Part shown: piece after piece, positions 16,175 through 24,557 of the stretch
Layout: the number at the start of each line of letters is the position of its first letter
Numbering within the stretch: the first letter of the stretch is position 1
From: Sphaerisporangium sp040649355
Lineage (GTDB): Bacteria > Actinomycetota > Actinomycetes > Streptosporangiales > Streptosporangiaceae
Direction: 5' to 3'
Assembly (NCBI RefSeq): GCF_043197795.1
Contig: NZ_JBICTU010000007.1
Location: 186,001-250,000 of the forward strand
Length of the DNA: 64,000 nt
Program-made: the position numbers and the translations under genes
The notes under the pieces: model-generated
What the model saw: only the letters and a program-made list of their open reading frames with translations
What the model was told of the DNA's origin: nothing
Databases searched by the model: none

Positions 16175-17947
16175 ATGGGGTGGGTGCGCCGAAACACGCC
16201 TGGAGCGTTCCTCGCGGGACTGCTCCTGCTGTCCTTCCCGGCGCTGATGGTCACCGCGCTGTACCCCTTCCCCACGGCCTTCGCCGTCGTGGTGGCTGTG
16301 TCGTACGGCGCGGAGACGGCGGCCGGGCGCCTGGCGCGGCCGGTGCTCGACCGGCTGGGCCGGATCCACCTCGGGGTCACCGTGCGCTTCCTGGCCCGGG
16401 AGGTCGGCGCGGTGCTGCTCGTGGCGCGTACGGCCGGCGCGGGTTCCCGGTGGTTCGTCCTGCTCTGCGGCGGCCTCCTGCTCATGCACGTCCTTCGCGT
16501 GCTCCAGGCCGGCACCGCGCTCTACCTCGACCGCTGCCTCAACCTCATGCCGGTGGCGACCAGGAACCTCGATGTGCCCTCGCTGCGGATCCACGCGGAG
16601 CCCCCGGGAGGGCTGGCCGGATGGCGCGGGGCCCGGCTGTTCTACGTCGACGTCCTCCCCGTGGGCGCGATCGCCGTCAGTGCCCTCATGGAGGCGTACG
16701 GGCCCGGTACGGCCGCACTGGGCGGAGCCGGGCTCGGCGCGGCCATCGCGCTCCAGGCGGCGGCCGTGCTCGTACTGCTGCTCCACGCGCGGCGGGCGGC
16801 TCCGCCGGCGAACCGCGAGCACGTGATCGCGGCCGTCGACCAGCGCGTCCAGGCCTACCGCCCTGAGGTGATCTTCTACTTCTCTGGGCCGCCCACCTCG
16901 GTCTACCAGGCCACCATGTGGCTGGACACGATGGCACGGCTCAGCCGCCGCACGATCATCGTGCTGCGGGAGCGCGAGATCCTCCCCCTGCTCGGGCCGA
17001 CGGCGCTGCCGGTGCTGTGCGTGCCCTCCGCCGTCGACCTGATGAACCTGCGCGGGCTGGACGGCGCCCGCCTCGCGCTCTACGCCTCGAACGTGGGTAA
17101 GAACATCCATCTGCTGCGGGCTCAGGGCCTGCGCAGCGTGTTCATCGGCCACGGCGACAGCGACAAGGAGGCCTCGTTCAACCCGTTCTCCAAGGCGTAC
17201 GACGAGGTGTGGGTCGTTGGGCAGGCGGGGCGCGACCGCTACCTCCGCGCTCAGGTGGGCGTGCGCGACGAGGACATCGTCGAGGTGGGCCGCCCGCAGC
17301 TGTCGGGGATCAGGCGGAGCGGTCCCGGCCTGCCGGTCCTCAGCGTGCTCTACGCGCCCACCTGGGAGGGCTGGACCGACGACCTGTTCCACACCTCGCT
17401 CATCACGATGGGCCCGAAGCTCGTACGGGCCCTGCTCGCGCACTCCCCGGCCGTACGGGTGATCTACAAGCCGCACCCGCTGACGGGTGAGCGCGACCCG
17501 CGCGCCGGCACGGCGCACCGCAGGATCGTCGAGATGATCGGGGCGGGCGCCGGGCGGCATCAGGTGGTCACCGGCCCTGAGCCCCACCTTTACGCCTGCT
17601 TCAACGACTGCGACCTGCTGGTCAGCGACATCTCCAGCGTCGTCGCCGACTTCGTGGCGAGCGGCAAGCCGTACGCGGTGACCAACGTCGCGGGGATGGC
17701 CGACCACGTCTTCCGCGAGCGCTACCCGAGCGCGGTGGCGGCCTACCTGCTCGGCCCCGGCCTGCGGGAGCTGCCGGGGATCCTCGCCCAGCTCCAGCGC
17801 CCGGGCGTGGACGAGCTCGCCGAGGCGAGGCGGGCGATGAAGACCTACCTGCTCGGGCCCGACCATCCGGACGCGATGACGCGGTTCGACGAGGCGGTCA
17901 ACCGCGCCCACGACATGGCGGGGCTCAAGGGCACGCTACGGCTCTAG
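16175..17947 (+). CDS. CDP-glycerol/CDP-ribitol polyol-phosphate transferase (TagB/TagF-like)
   Basis: The N-terminal 240 or so residues contain several membrane helices. The C-terminal 350 form a Glyphos_transf domain with the family's Gly-His-Gly-Asp-Ser-Asp-Lys motif (about residue 325), the Tyr-Ala-Pro-Thr-Trp-Glu-Gly segment, Tyr-Lys-Pro-His-Pro and the Ser-Asp-Ile-Ser-Ser-Val stretch. Such enzymes add glycerol-phosphate or ribitol-phosphate units from CDP-polyols when building teichoic acids, at the inner membrane face. It follows the CDP-polyol-forming gene by 82 bases, so donor supply and polymerisation sit together. I prefer the ATG at 16175, with a G-rich site six bases upstream, over the in-frame GTG at 16127. 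Members usually lack the multi-helix N-terminus seen here. Confidence 0.85.
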   Translation: MGWVRRNTPGAFLAGLLLLSFPALMVTALYPFPTAFAVVVAVSYGAETAAGRLARPVLDRLGRIHLGVTVRFLAREVGAVLLVARTAGAGSRWFVLLCGGLLLMHVLRVLQAGTALYLDRCLNLMPVATRNLDVPSLRIHAEPPGGLAGWRGARLFYVDVLPVGAIAVSALMEAYGPGTAALGGAGLGAAIALQAAAVLVLLLHARRAAPPANREHVIAAVDQRVQAYRPEVIFYFSGPPTSVYQATMWLDTMARLSRRTIIVLREREILPLLGPTALPVLCVPSAVDLMNLRGLDGARLALYASNVGKNIHLLRAQGLRSVFIGHGDSDKEASFNPFSKAYDEVWVVGQAGRDRYLRAQVGVRDEDIVEVGRPQLSGIRRSGPGLPVLSVLYAPTWEGWTDDLFHTSLITMGPKLVRALLAHSPAVRVIYKPHPLTGERDPRAGTAHRRIVEMIGAGAGRHQVVTGPEPHLYACFNDCDLLVSDISSVVADFVASGKPYAVTNVAGMADHVFRERYPSAVAAYLLGPGLRELPGILAQLQRPGVDELAEARRAMKTYLLGPDHPDAMTRFDEAVNRAHDMAGLKGTLRL

Positions 17948-17949
17948 GG

Positions 17950-17977
17950 CTCCGGGAGCCCTGGGAGGCTCCCGGAG
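17950..17977. terminator. Bidirectional hairpin terminator between convergent genes
   Basis: A perfect 11-bp stem (17950-17960 with 17967-17977) and a six-base loop fill the 41-base gap between the TagF-like gene and the converging glycosyltransferase. It has no clear T-tract, common in high-GC actinomycetes. Confidence 0.7.
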
Positions 17978-17988
17978 GGGGCGTGCGG

Positions 17989-19029
17989 CTAGGAGAGCGC
18001 GCCCTGCGGCGGCCTGGCGAGGCGAGGCGGGCTGGTGAGGAAGCCCCAGCCCCACGAGATGTGCATGGTCGCGTACACCAGCGGCAACCGCAGCAGAGCG
18101 CTGGTGGACAGCCCCCGGCCGGTGAGCACCGAGCCGGCGAGGATCGCCACGATGTACGCCCCGGGAACCAGCAGGCCGAGCGGGAAGAACGGCGACACCA
18201 CAAGGCCGAGCAGCATCGCCAGCACCGCGAGCGGCGGGGCGAGGTAGCGGAGGTTGATCGTGCCCTCGTGGGTGCGGGCCACGACCCGCCGCCAGCGCCC
18301 GTAGTGGAAGTACTGCTTGGCGAGGGCCTTGACCGTCGGGCGCGGCCGGTAGGAGACGCGCATGCGGGGCTGGAACCAGACCAGGCCGCCGGTCTCCCGG
18401 ATGCGGTGGTTCATCTCCCAGTCCTGCGCGCGCTGGAAGTGCTCGTCGTAGCCGCCGACCCGCTCCAGCGCCTCACGGCGGAAGACGCCGAGGTAGACGG
18501 TGTCGGCGGGCCCTGGCTGGCCTCCGGTGTGGAAGCGCGCGTTGCCCACGCCGATCTTGGACGTCATCGCGCACGCCACGGCCTGCTCGAACGGCGTGAC
18601 GCCCTCGGCGGCCATGATGCCGCCCACGTTGTCGGCGCCGGTGCGTTCGAGGGTGTCGACCGCGACCTGGAGGTAGTCCTCCGGGAGCATGGCGTGCCCG
18701 TCGACGCGGGCGATGATCCCGTTGCGGGATGCCCCGATGGCGGCGTTGAGCGCGTTCGGGGTACGTCCGGTGGGATTCGGCACGACCTTCACGCGGGGGT
18801 CCTCCGCCGCGAGGGCGTCGGCCACCTCCTGCGTGCGGTCATGGGACGGGCCGATGGCGAGGACGATCTCGATCGGTCCGTCGTAGCGTTGGGCGAGCAC
18901 CTGCCGCACGGCCTCACGCAGGTGGCGCTCTTCGTTGAGCACCGGCATGACGACCGAGATCGGCGGCCAGACTCGTGTGGTCTGGCTGGTTCGGGGCGAG
19001 TCGGGGAACTCCTTCATGGCGGCGCTCAC
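17989..19029 (-). CDS. Family 2 glycosyltransferase, ExoA-like
   Basis: The 346-residue protein starts its GT-A fold with Ile-Ser-Val-Val-Met-Pro-Val-Leu-Asn-Glu-Glu, followed by a variant metal-site region Ile-Ile-Ala-Arg-Val-Asp-Gly-His-Ala near residue 110. A Gln-Asp-Trp-Glu-Met-Asn-His-Arg-Ile segment is the expected catalytic region. The last 90 residues contain two to three membrane helices. This arrangement is typical of succinoglycan-type ExoA transferases that elongate lipid-linked saccharides at the membrane. It is divergent from the second LCP gene and fits assembly of the same surface polymer. Confidence 0.85.
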   Translation of the reverse strand: MSAAMKEFPDSPRTSQTTRVWPPISVVMPVLNEERHLREAVRQVLAQRYDGPIEIVLAIGPSHDRTQEVADALAAEDPRVKVVPNPTGRTPNALNAAIGASRNGIIARVDGHAMLPEDYLQVAVDTLERTGADNVGGIMAAEGVTPFEQAVACAMTSKIGVGNARFHTGGQPGPADTVYLGVFRREALERVGGYDEHFQRAQDWEMNHRIRETGGLVWFQPRMRVSYRPRPTVKALAKQYFHYGRWRRVVARTHEGTINLRYLAPPLAVLAMLLGLVVSPFFPLGLLVPGAYIVAILAGSVLTGRGLSTSALLRLPLVYATMHISWGWGFLTSPPRLARPPQGALS

Positions 19030-19118
19030 GCTACTGTACGAGCGGGTGGGGACGGCAACCCACGGGCGATGGAAGCCCCCTCACCGGTGAACGTTCTCGG
19101 CCTGAGGGGGGCACCACG

Positions 19119-20618
19119 GTGAGTGACGACGACTCCGGTGCTGGCGTCGGCGACTCCGGTGTCCACGTGGGCGGCGACGCGTACGGCGGAGTCAGGCTGT
19201 CACAGCGCCGCACCAGGCGGGCACGGTCCAGCGCGCGCGGCCTGATGGTCACCGGGGCCCTGTCAAGCGCGGTGCTGCTCGGGTCGGGCGTGCTGTGGTT
19301 CCTGTCGACCTACGCGACGAGCCAGCTCAAGCGGGTCAACGCCGGCACCGTCGGGTCCGACGCCCGCGGAGCGATGAACATCTTGCTGGTCGGCGTCGAC
19401 AAGCGCGACGACCTGTCGCGCAAGGAGCAGAACCGGCTCCACCTCGGCCGTGAGGTCGGCCAGCGCAGCGACACGATGATGGTGATCCACCTCTCGGAGG
19501 ACCACTCGAAGGTCACCGTGGTCAGCCTGCCCCGTGACAGCTGGGTCGACATCCCCGGCAAGGGCACCCACAAGATCAACTCAGCGTACTCCCTCGGCGG
19601 CGCCAAGCTGGCCGTCCACACGGTGCAGAACGCCACCGGGCTGCCGATCAACCACTACATCGAGGTCAACGTCCTCGGGTTCATCAACGTCGTGAACGCC
19701 GTCGGCGGGGTCTCCGTGTGCACCCCCGTCGCGATCAACGACCAGCACACCAAGTTCCAGCTCCAGCCCGGCACGTACGAGCTCGACGGGGTCAAGGCGC
19801 TGTTCTACGCGCGCACCCGCGCCACCGCCCGTTCCGACCTCGACCGCATCGACCGCCAGCAGCAGGTCATCTCGGCCCTGCTCCAGCGGGCGCTGAGCGG
19901 CGGCACCCTGGCCAACCCCGCGAAGCTCGGCGCCCTGGTCGGCTCGACACTCAAGACCCTGACCGTGGACGACGCCCTGGCCAAGGACGTCCTCGGCCTC
20001 GCCGACCAGCTCAAGGACGTGTCGACCGACGACGTGGCCTTCACCACCGTCCCGCTCGCGGACGTGAACTACAGGGCGCCCACCGGGGAATCCGCCGTGC
20101 TGTGGGACAAGCCGGCGGCCCGCGACCTGTTCAAGCGCATCGCGGCCGACGAGCCCCTGGTCAAGCCGGCGGCCTCCAAGAGCGCCACGCCTACTCCATC
20201 GGCCTCGTCCTCCCCGGCTTCCTCGGCCGAGGCCCTGACCGTGGCTCCCTCGCGCATCGCGGTCCGGGTGCTCAACGGCACGGCCATCACGGGCCTGGGC
20301 GCGCGCACCAAGGCCGATCTGCGCAAGGTCGGTTTCCAGGTGCCCGCCGCACCCGGCGACACGACCCCACGCGACCACACCGACACCGTGGTGCGCTACC
20401 CCGCCGGCCGGGAGGACTCCGCGCGCACCGTCGCCGCCGCCATCCCCGGGGCCGACCTGCGGCAGGCCGACGTGCCGGGCATCGAGGTCATCGTCGGGAG
20501 CAAGTACTCCGGCACCAAGAAGGTCACCGTCAAGGACGACTCCCCCGCCGCCACCCCCACCCCCGCCGACGACGCCCCGGTGGCCAAGACCGCCACCCAG
20601 AACATCTGCAAGAAGTGA
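19119..20618 (+). CDS. Second LCP family wall glycopolymer ligase
   Basis: The 499-residue protein has a short cytoplasmic N-terminus, one membrane helix near residues 45-70, an LCP domain at about 85-330 (Met-Asn-Ile-Leu-Leu-Val-Gly-Val-Asp-Lys-Arg, then Ser-Leu-Pro-Arg-Asp-Ser-Trp-Val) and a LytR_C-type domain near 385-465. Longer frames exist upstream, but the GTG at 19119 has a GAGGGGG site eight bases before it and similarity begins after it. It should attach an undecaprenyl-linked polymer to peptidoglycan outside the membrane. It lies beside the glycosyltransferase at 17989 and is clearly shorter than the LCP protein at 723, so the two may handle different polymers. Confidence 0.9.
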   Translation: MSDDDSGAGVGDSGVHVGGDAYGGVRLSQRRTRRARSSARGLMVTGALSSAVLLGSGVLWFLSTYATSQLKRVNAGTVGSDARGAMNILLVGVDKRDDLSRKEQNRLHLGREVGQRSDTMMVIHLSEDHSKVTVVSLPRDSWVDIPGKGTHKINSAYSLGGAKLAVHTVQNATGLPINHYIEVNVLGFINVVNAVGGVSVCTPVAINDQHTKFQLQPGTYELDGVKALFYARTRATARSDLDRIDRQQQVISALLQRALSGGTLANPAKLGALVGSTLKTLTVDDALAKDVLGLADQLKDVSTDDVAFTTVPLADVNYRAPTGESAVLWDKPAARDLFKRIAADEPLVKPAASKSATPTPSASSSPASSAEALTVAPSRIAVRVLNGTAITGLGARTKADLRKVGFQVPAAPGDTTPRDHTDTVVRYPAGREDSARTVAAAIPGADLRQADVPGIEVIVGSKYSGTKKVTVKDDSPAATPTPADDAPVAKTATQNICKK

Positions 20619-20619
20619 G

Positions 20620-21282
20620 TCAGGCGAGGGCGGCCGCGTCCTCGGCGCCGCTCACCGCTCCTTCAGGGGCTCCCTGCGCCAGCCGCCATCCCAGCGGGGC
20701 CAGGACGAGCCAGTAGCAGATGGCGCCCACGGGGATCAGGTCGAGGTCGACCGCCATCAGGGCGGTGCCGAGGACGACCAGCACGGGGCTCCAGCCGCTC
20801 ACCCGTCCCGGCGTCAGCACGGCGAGCAGGACGACGAGCGCGAGAAGACCCACGTAGAACAGCACAGGGCCTACGGTGTAGAACGCCGGGCCCACGCCCG
20901 GATACCCCTGGACCTGCTGGAACAGGTCGTTCATCTCGGGACGGCCGGCCGCGCGCAGCCCCACGACGAGGTCGATGACGGCCTGCCCGGCCGTCGCGGC
21001 CACCCCGAGCAGGGCGATCACGGCGGTCAGGGTCGCGGTGAACCTCAGGCCCGCCGTGCCGGCGGCCACCATGCGGCGCATCCCGAGGACGACCGGCCCG
21101 AACAGGAGCAGCCCGATGAGGAACGCCGCGTGGCCGGTCGTCCAGGCCACACCCGGGCCCCGGACCCCGTCGAGCCCGTCCAGCAGCCGGATGACCCCGT
21201 ACGCCAGCAGGAAGACGGGGGCGCCGGCGAACGCCATCCCGGTGAACACGTCGCGGGAGGCTGTCAGCGATCGATAGGACAT
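20620..21282 (-). CDS. Uncharacterised six-helix membrane protein
   Basis: I do not recognise a family. The 220-residue product has about six hydrophobic helices, short loops and a C-terminal Ala/Glu-rich tail. The ATG at 21282 (MSYRSLTASRDVF) is preferred; an upstream in-frame start only adds a Gly/His-rich stretch. It converges on the LCP gene with a single base between the two stop codons, so any terminator must lie inside one of the genes. No motif suggests transport or catalysis. Confidence 0.6.
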   Translation of the reverse strand: MSYRSLTASRDVFTGMAFAGAPVFLLAYGVIRLLDGLDGVRGPGVAWTTGHAAFLIGLLLFGPVVLGMRRMVAAGTAGLRFTATLTAVIALLGVAATAGQAVIDLVVGLRAAGRPEMNDLFQQVQGYPGVGPAFYTVGPVLFYVGLLALVVLLAVLTPGRVSGWSPVLVVLGTALMAVDLDLIPVGAICYWLVLAPLGWRLAQGAPEGAVSGAEDAAALA

Positions 21283-21381
21283 GCTCCGATGATGCGCCGG
21301 ACCCGCGCCCGCTCCCATCGGGGATGACCCCGGACCACCCCTGACGCCTCCCCCGCCCCGCCCCGGGGTTCCGGCGGCCGA

Positions 21382-22212
21382 CTACCAGGCCTTGCCGGTG
21401 ATGCGCTCGTACGCCTCGATGTAGCGTGCGCGCGTGGTGTCGACGACCTCCTGGGGCACCTCAGGCGCGGGCTCCTTCTTGTCCCACCCGGTGCCGAGCG
21501 CCCAGTCTCGTACGAACTGCTTGTCGAAGGCGTACTGCGGGCGCCCGGGCTCCCACTGGCCGGCAGGCCAGAACCGCGAGGAGTCGGAGGTAAGGACCTC
21601 GTCCCCCAGCACCAGCGTGCCGTCGGCCGCCCGTCCGAACTCCAGCTTGGTGTCGGCGATCAGGATGCCCCGCTCGGCGGCGAGCTCCGCGCCGCGCCGG
21701 TAGACCTCCAGCGTGACCCGCCGCAGCTCCTCGGCGGTCTCGGCGCCCTCCTGCGCGACCACGTCGGCGAAGGTGATGAACTCGTCGTGGGCGCCCAGCT
21801 CGGCCTTGGTGGTCGGCGTGAAGACCGGCTCCGGCAGCTTGGAGCCCTCCACGAGCCCCGGCGGGAGCGCCACGCCGGACACCGCGCCCGTCGCCTGGTA
21901 CTCCCGAAGGCCGAGCCCGGCGAGGTAGCCGCGGGCGATGCACTCCACGGGGACCATGTCGAGCCTGCGGCAGCGTACGGCCCGGCCGGCGAACTCCTCG
22001 GGAACGTCGGTCGCCGAGATCACGTGACTGGGGACGATGTCCGCGAGCTGCTCGAACCACCACAACGAGAGCCGCGTCAGGACCTTGCCCTTGTCGGGGA
22101 TCGCGGTCGGAAGGATCACGTCGTACACCGAGAGCCGGTCGGACGCCACGAGGATGATGTCCCCGCGGTCCTCGTAGACGTCCCGGACCTTCCCGGAGTG
22201 GAGAAGCTTCAC
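21382..22212 (-). CDS. purC: Phosphoribosylaminoimidazole-succinocarboxamide synthase
   Basis: PurC ligates aspartate to carboxyaminoimidazole ribotide with ATP in purine synthesis. The protein starts Leu-Leu-His-Ser-Gly-Lys-Val-Arg-Asp-Val-Tyr, the family's N-terminal glycine loop. It holds Ala-Ser-Asp-Arg-Leu-Ser-Val-Tyr-Asp-Val-Ile, the Val-Glu-Cys-Ile-Ala-Arg-Gly-Tyr-Leu-Ala-Gly segment, and the Leu-Ile-Ala-Asp-Thr-Lys-Leu-Glu-Phe-Gly signature. Length (276 residues) is normal for the actinobacterial form. It is not next to other pur genes; purE and purK lie at 44.6-46.3 kb. Confidence 0.95.
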   Translation of the reverse strand: MKLLHSGKVRDVYEDRGDIILVASDRLSVYDVILPTAIPDKGKVLTRLSLWWFEQLADIVPSHVISATDVPEEFAGRAVRCRRLDMVPVECIARGYLAGLGLREYQATGAVSGVALPPGLVEGSKLPEPVFTPTTKAELGAHDEFITFADVVAQEGAETAEELRRVTLEVYRRGAELAAERGILIADTKLEFGRAADGTLVLGDEVLTSDSSRFWPAGQWEPGRPQYAFDKQFVRDWALGTGWDKKEPAPEVPQEVVDTTRARYIEAYERITGKAW

Positions 22213-22391
22213 CCTGCCCCCTGCTCTGCGGCCACCAACGGCCTCCCGTCCTCCCGAACCGCCCCCAGGCTATCGCCCACCCCCGACCCCGCCTTCCCTG
22301 AGCCTTCAGGAGACGCGCCTACGGCCCCCCACTACCTCCCATGGGCCTTGATCCCTCTAGGCTTAGATGCCTCTACCACGAAGGGAACGAA

Positions 22392-22520
22392 ATGCCCGGT
22401 TTAGGCACGGCCGAGATGATCGCGCTTGTGATCCCCATCATCATTCTGTTTCCCATCGTGTACGGCGCAGTCCGACTGGCGCTCAAGCACCACCGTCGCA
22501 GCCAAGAGCGTGGAGGCTGA
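22392..22520 (+). CDS. 42-residue single-helix membrane protein
   Basis: The small frame encodes MPGLGTAEMIALVIPIIILF followed by a short helix end and a basic tail (Lys-His-His-Arg-Arg-Ser-Gln-Glu-Arg). It has one membrane helix at about residues 8-27. AAGGGA lies five bases before the ATG, and codon use otherwise matches the neighbours. Codon 4 is TTA, rare in such genomes and read by the bldA tRNA in Streptomyces, which may tie its synthesis to development. Function unknown. Confidence 0.6.
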   Translation: MPGLGTAEMIALVIPIIILFPIVYGAVRLALKHHRRSQERGG

Positions 22521-22613
22521 AGCCGCCGACATGACGTTCACGGCATCGTTCCGCCGGGCAGACCCGCACCTGTCGCGACTGTTCTGAGCATCCCGTCTGC
22601 GTTCGACCTGAAG

Positions 22614-22847
22614 GTGACCCCGGCCTCCACCGCCCGGCCCGTACGATCGGCTCGGGTGGTCGCACCGACGGATCGCCGGGGGGCGGACGTTCTCTACGCT
22701 GGGGAACGGAGCGCGGCAGTCGCCGGCGCGAGAGCGAAGAACGGGATCCCAGTGGGGGCGAAAGTGTGGAACGAGGTACGCGCCGCGAAGACGCGGCCCG
22801 GCGTGCCGCTGCCGGGCGCGCTGACCGGACAGGGGGCCCGCGCATGA
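22614..22847 (+). CDS. Possible small protein coupled to the siderophore-interacting gene
   Basis: A 77-residue frame ends in an ATGA overlap with the siderophore-interacting protein start at 22844. Its C-terminal half (Asn-Gly-Ile-Pro-Val-Gly-Ala-Lys-Val-Trp-Asn-Glu-Val) has mostly G/C third positions. The N-terminal half looks random, and a shorter product from a GTG near 22751 is also possible. No domain is recognised. Otherwise 22521-22843 holds nothing I can name. Confidence 0.3.
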   Translation: MTPASTARPVRSARVVAPTDRRGADVLYAGERSAAVAGARAKNGIPVGAKVWNEVRAAKTRPGVPLPGALTGQGARA

Positions 22848-23686
22848 CCGAGCGTCCGGCACGCAGGACTCCGAATGTGACCCAGGCGCAGGTGCTGCGC
22901 GTCGAACGGCTGACGCCGCACATGATCCGCGTCGTCCTGGGCGGCCCCGGCCTGGCGGGCTTCCCCGCGGGCCAGTACACCGATCACTACGTCAAGCTGC
23001 TGTTCCCCGCCGAAGGGGTGACCTACCCGGAGCCCTTCGACCTTCAGCGCGTCCGCGCCGAGTTCTCGCGCGAGCAATGGCCACGCATGCGGACCTACAC
23101 CGTGCGCCGGTGGGACGCCGAAGCGGGCGAGCTGACTTTGGACTTCGTCTACCACGGGGACGAGGGCCTGGCCGGCCCGTGGGCCGCCTCCGTCGTTCCC
23201 GGCGACCAGGTGCGTTTCGCCGGTCCGGGCGGCGGCTACGCGCCCGACCCGGCGGCCGGCTGGCACCTGATGGCCGGCGACGAGAGCGCGCTGCCCGCCA
23301 TCGCCGCCGCCCTGGAGCGCCTCGCTCCCGGTGCGCGGGCGCACGTCTTCATCGAGGTCAGCGGCCCAGAGGAGGAGCAGAAGCTGGAATCGGCCGGCGA
23401 GGTCTCCATCACCTGGCTGCACCGGGGCGACGGGCGAGTCGGCGACGCCCTGGTCCGCTCGGTCCGGGCCCTGGACTTCCCTTCGGGCGCGGTCCAGGCG
23501 TTCGTGCACGGCGAGGCGGGCTTCGTGAAGGAGCTGCGGCACCTGCTGCGCGTCGAACACGGCGTGCCGCGCGAGGCGCTGTCCATCTCGGGATACTGGC
23601 GCGCCGGCCAGGACGAGGACGGCTGGCAGGCCACCAAGCGTGAGTGGAACCAACAAGTGGAAGCCGAACAGGAACCGACCCCCTGA
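22844..23686 (+). CDS. Siderophore-interacting protein (ferric-siderophore reductase family)
   Basis: The 280-residue protein belongs to the FAD-dependent siderophore-interacting family, which releases iron from imported ferric siderophores in the cytoplasm. Visible features are an N-terminal FAD-binding barrel ending in Met-Arg-Thr-Tyr-Thr-Val-Arg (the flavin-binding Arg-x-Tyr-Thr-Val-Arg motif), Asp-Phe-Val-Tyr-His-Gly, then Gly-Pro-Gly-Gly-Gly-Tyr. The NAD(P)-type C-terminal half has Leu-Met-Ala-Gly-Asp-Glu-Ser-Ala and ends with Ser-Gly-Tyr-Trp-Arg. The ATG at 22844 is preceded by AGGGGG eight bases away. No siderophore transporter adjoins it. Confidence 0.9.
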   Translation: MTERPARRTPNVTQAQVLRVERLTPHMIRVVLGGPGLAGFPAGQYTDHYVKLLFPAEGVTYPEPFDLQRVRAEFSREQWPRMRTYTVRRWDAEAGELTLDFVYHGDEGLAGPWAASVVPGDQVRFAGPGGGYAPDPAAGWHLMAGDESALPAIAAALERLAPGARAHVFIEVSGPEEEQKLESAGEVSITWLHRGDGRVGDALVRSVRALDFPSGAVQAFVHGEAGFVKELRHLLRVEHGVPREALSISGYWRAGQDEDGWQATKREWNQQVEAEQEPTP

Positions 23687-23859
23687 AGCGACGTCCCCGC
23701 GAGTCCTGGCCTGCGAGCGGAGTCCAAGTTCCGGAGGCAGGTCATCTCCTCACCGGACGGCTCGTGTCGAGTTCCGCCGCTTGACAGGGCGAGCGGCCAG
23801 GAGAAGCAGTCCTCGTTGGTGGCATGAGGATGGTCACCGCGCGGCGGGCTCAAGGATCT

Positions 23860-23873
23860 TGTTATCGCTAACA
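23860..23873. promoter_or_regulatory. LacI-type operator, copy 1
   Basis: The 14-mer TGTTATCGCTAACA is a near-palindrome with a central CG, the usual form of a LacI/GalR-family operator in actinomycete sugar-hydrolase regulons. Its reverse complement occurs again at 24162. No LacI gene is in the window, so the repressor acts in trans. Confidence 0.65.
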
Positions 23874-24161
23874 TACCCGGGCCTTCGCAGGCCGGGAATC
23901 GGCCTAGAAAACCCAGACGCGGGGTTCCGCCCGCACTCCGCCCGGGTCCGACGGGTCGCCGACCGGTAACCTCACTGAAACTTTCACTTCCGCGGGGAGT
24001 GCGACGCGATCTCCATCCGAACGAATGCCCAGGCCGATGGATGCCCCCGTAGCGATGCGCAGGTATGCGAAGTTCGCGACTCGTTGACACCGGACTCGGC
24101 AGTCGGATGTACTCCGCGTCACGCGACCACGGAGCACGCCATGAAGATCTGCCAGTTGAAA

Positions 24162-24175
24162 TGTTAGCGATAACA
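24162..24175. promoter_or_regulatory. LacI-type operator, copy 2
   Basis: TGTTAGCGATAACA is the exact reverse complement of copy 1, 302 bases away and about 380 bases before the GH127 start. The position suits control of the GH127-GH62 unit, of a lost minus-strand gene, or both. The paired sites could form a repression loop. Confidence 0.65.
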
Positions 24176-24557
24176 ATCTAATCGTCCCTCCTCGACCTGG
24201 CCAGGGAACGTCGGATTCCCCTCTCATCCCGGCCGCCTACGCCACCCAGACCCTTCACTTGCGCCGCAGTTCCCTCCACCGGCCTCGCAACGCTGGGAAC
24301 CCCTGCGCCCGCGAACGACACTCGGCGCGGCCGGCCCGACATGACCACTCCTTGACCTCGCCGACGGCTCCCGGGAGCGGCGCTCCGGAAGCCATCAGAC
24401 CACCCCGTCCCGTCCCGTCCCGGAGGAAACCTCGTGCGCTCCCCAACGCCGAAGGTCATGGGCAGCAGATCCATCGGCCCGACCGGATGAACACCGGTGA
24501 GCGGCCGGGTGGCCACGACCGCTGACCTGACACCCCCCTGTCTCTAGGAGCCTTCCC

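Larger units (their letters stand above)
23687..24557. other. 871-base region without a convincing gene, upstream of the arabinan genes
   Basis: This gap separates the siderophore-interacting gene from the GH127 gene. It holds two LacI-type operators (23860 and 24162). Between them a minus-strand frame (about 24077 to 23904) reads Phe-Ala-Tyr-Leu-Arg-Ile-Ala-Thr-Gly-Ala, then Asp-Gly-Asp-Arg-Val-Ala-Leu-Pro-Ala. This resembles the start of fumarylacetoacetate hydrolase-family proteins and may be a gene remnant, but the similarity is short. The part from 24180 to 24540 shows no coding signal I trust. Confidence 0.5.

Noticed and set aside
14440..16515. Extension of the minus-strand phosphotransferase frame to 1263 codons
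   Set aside because: The extra part lies opposite the cytidylyltransferase/reductase gene; similarity starts only after 14439.
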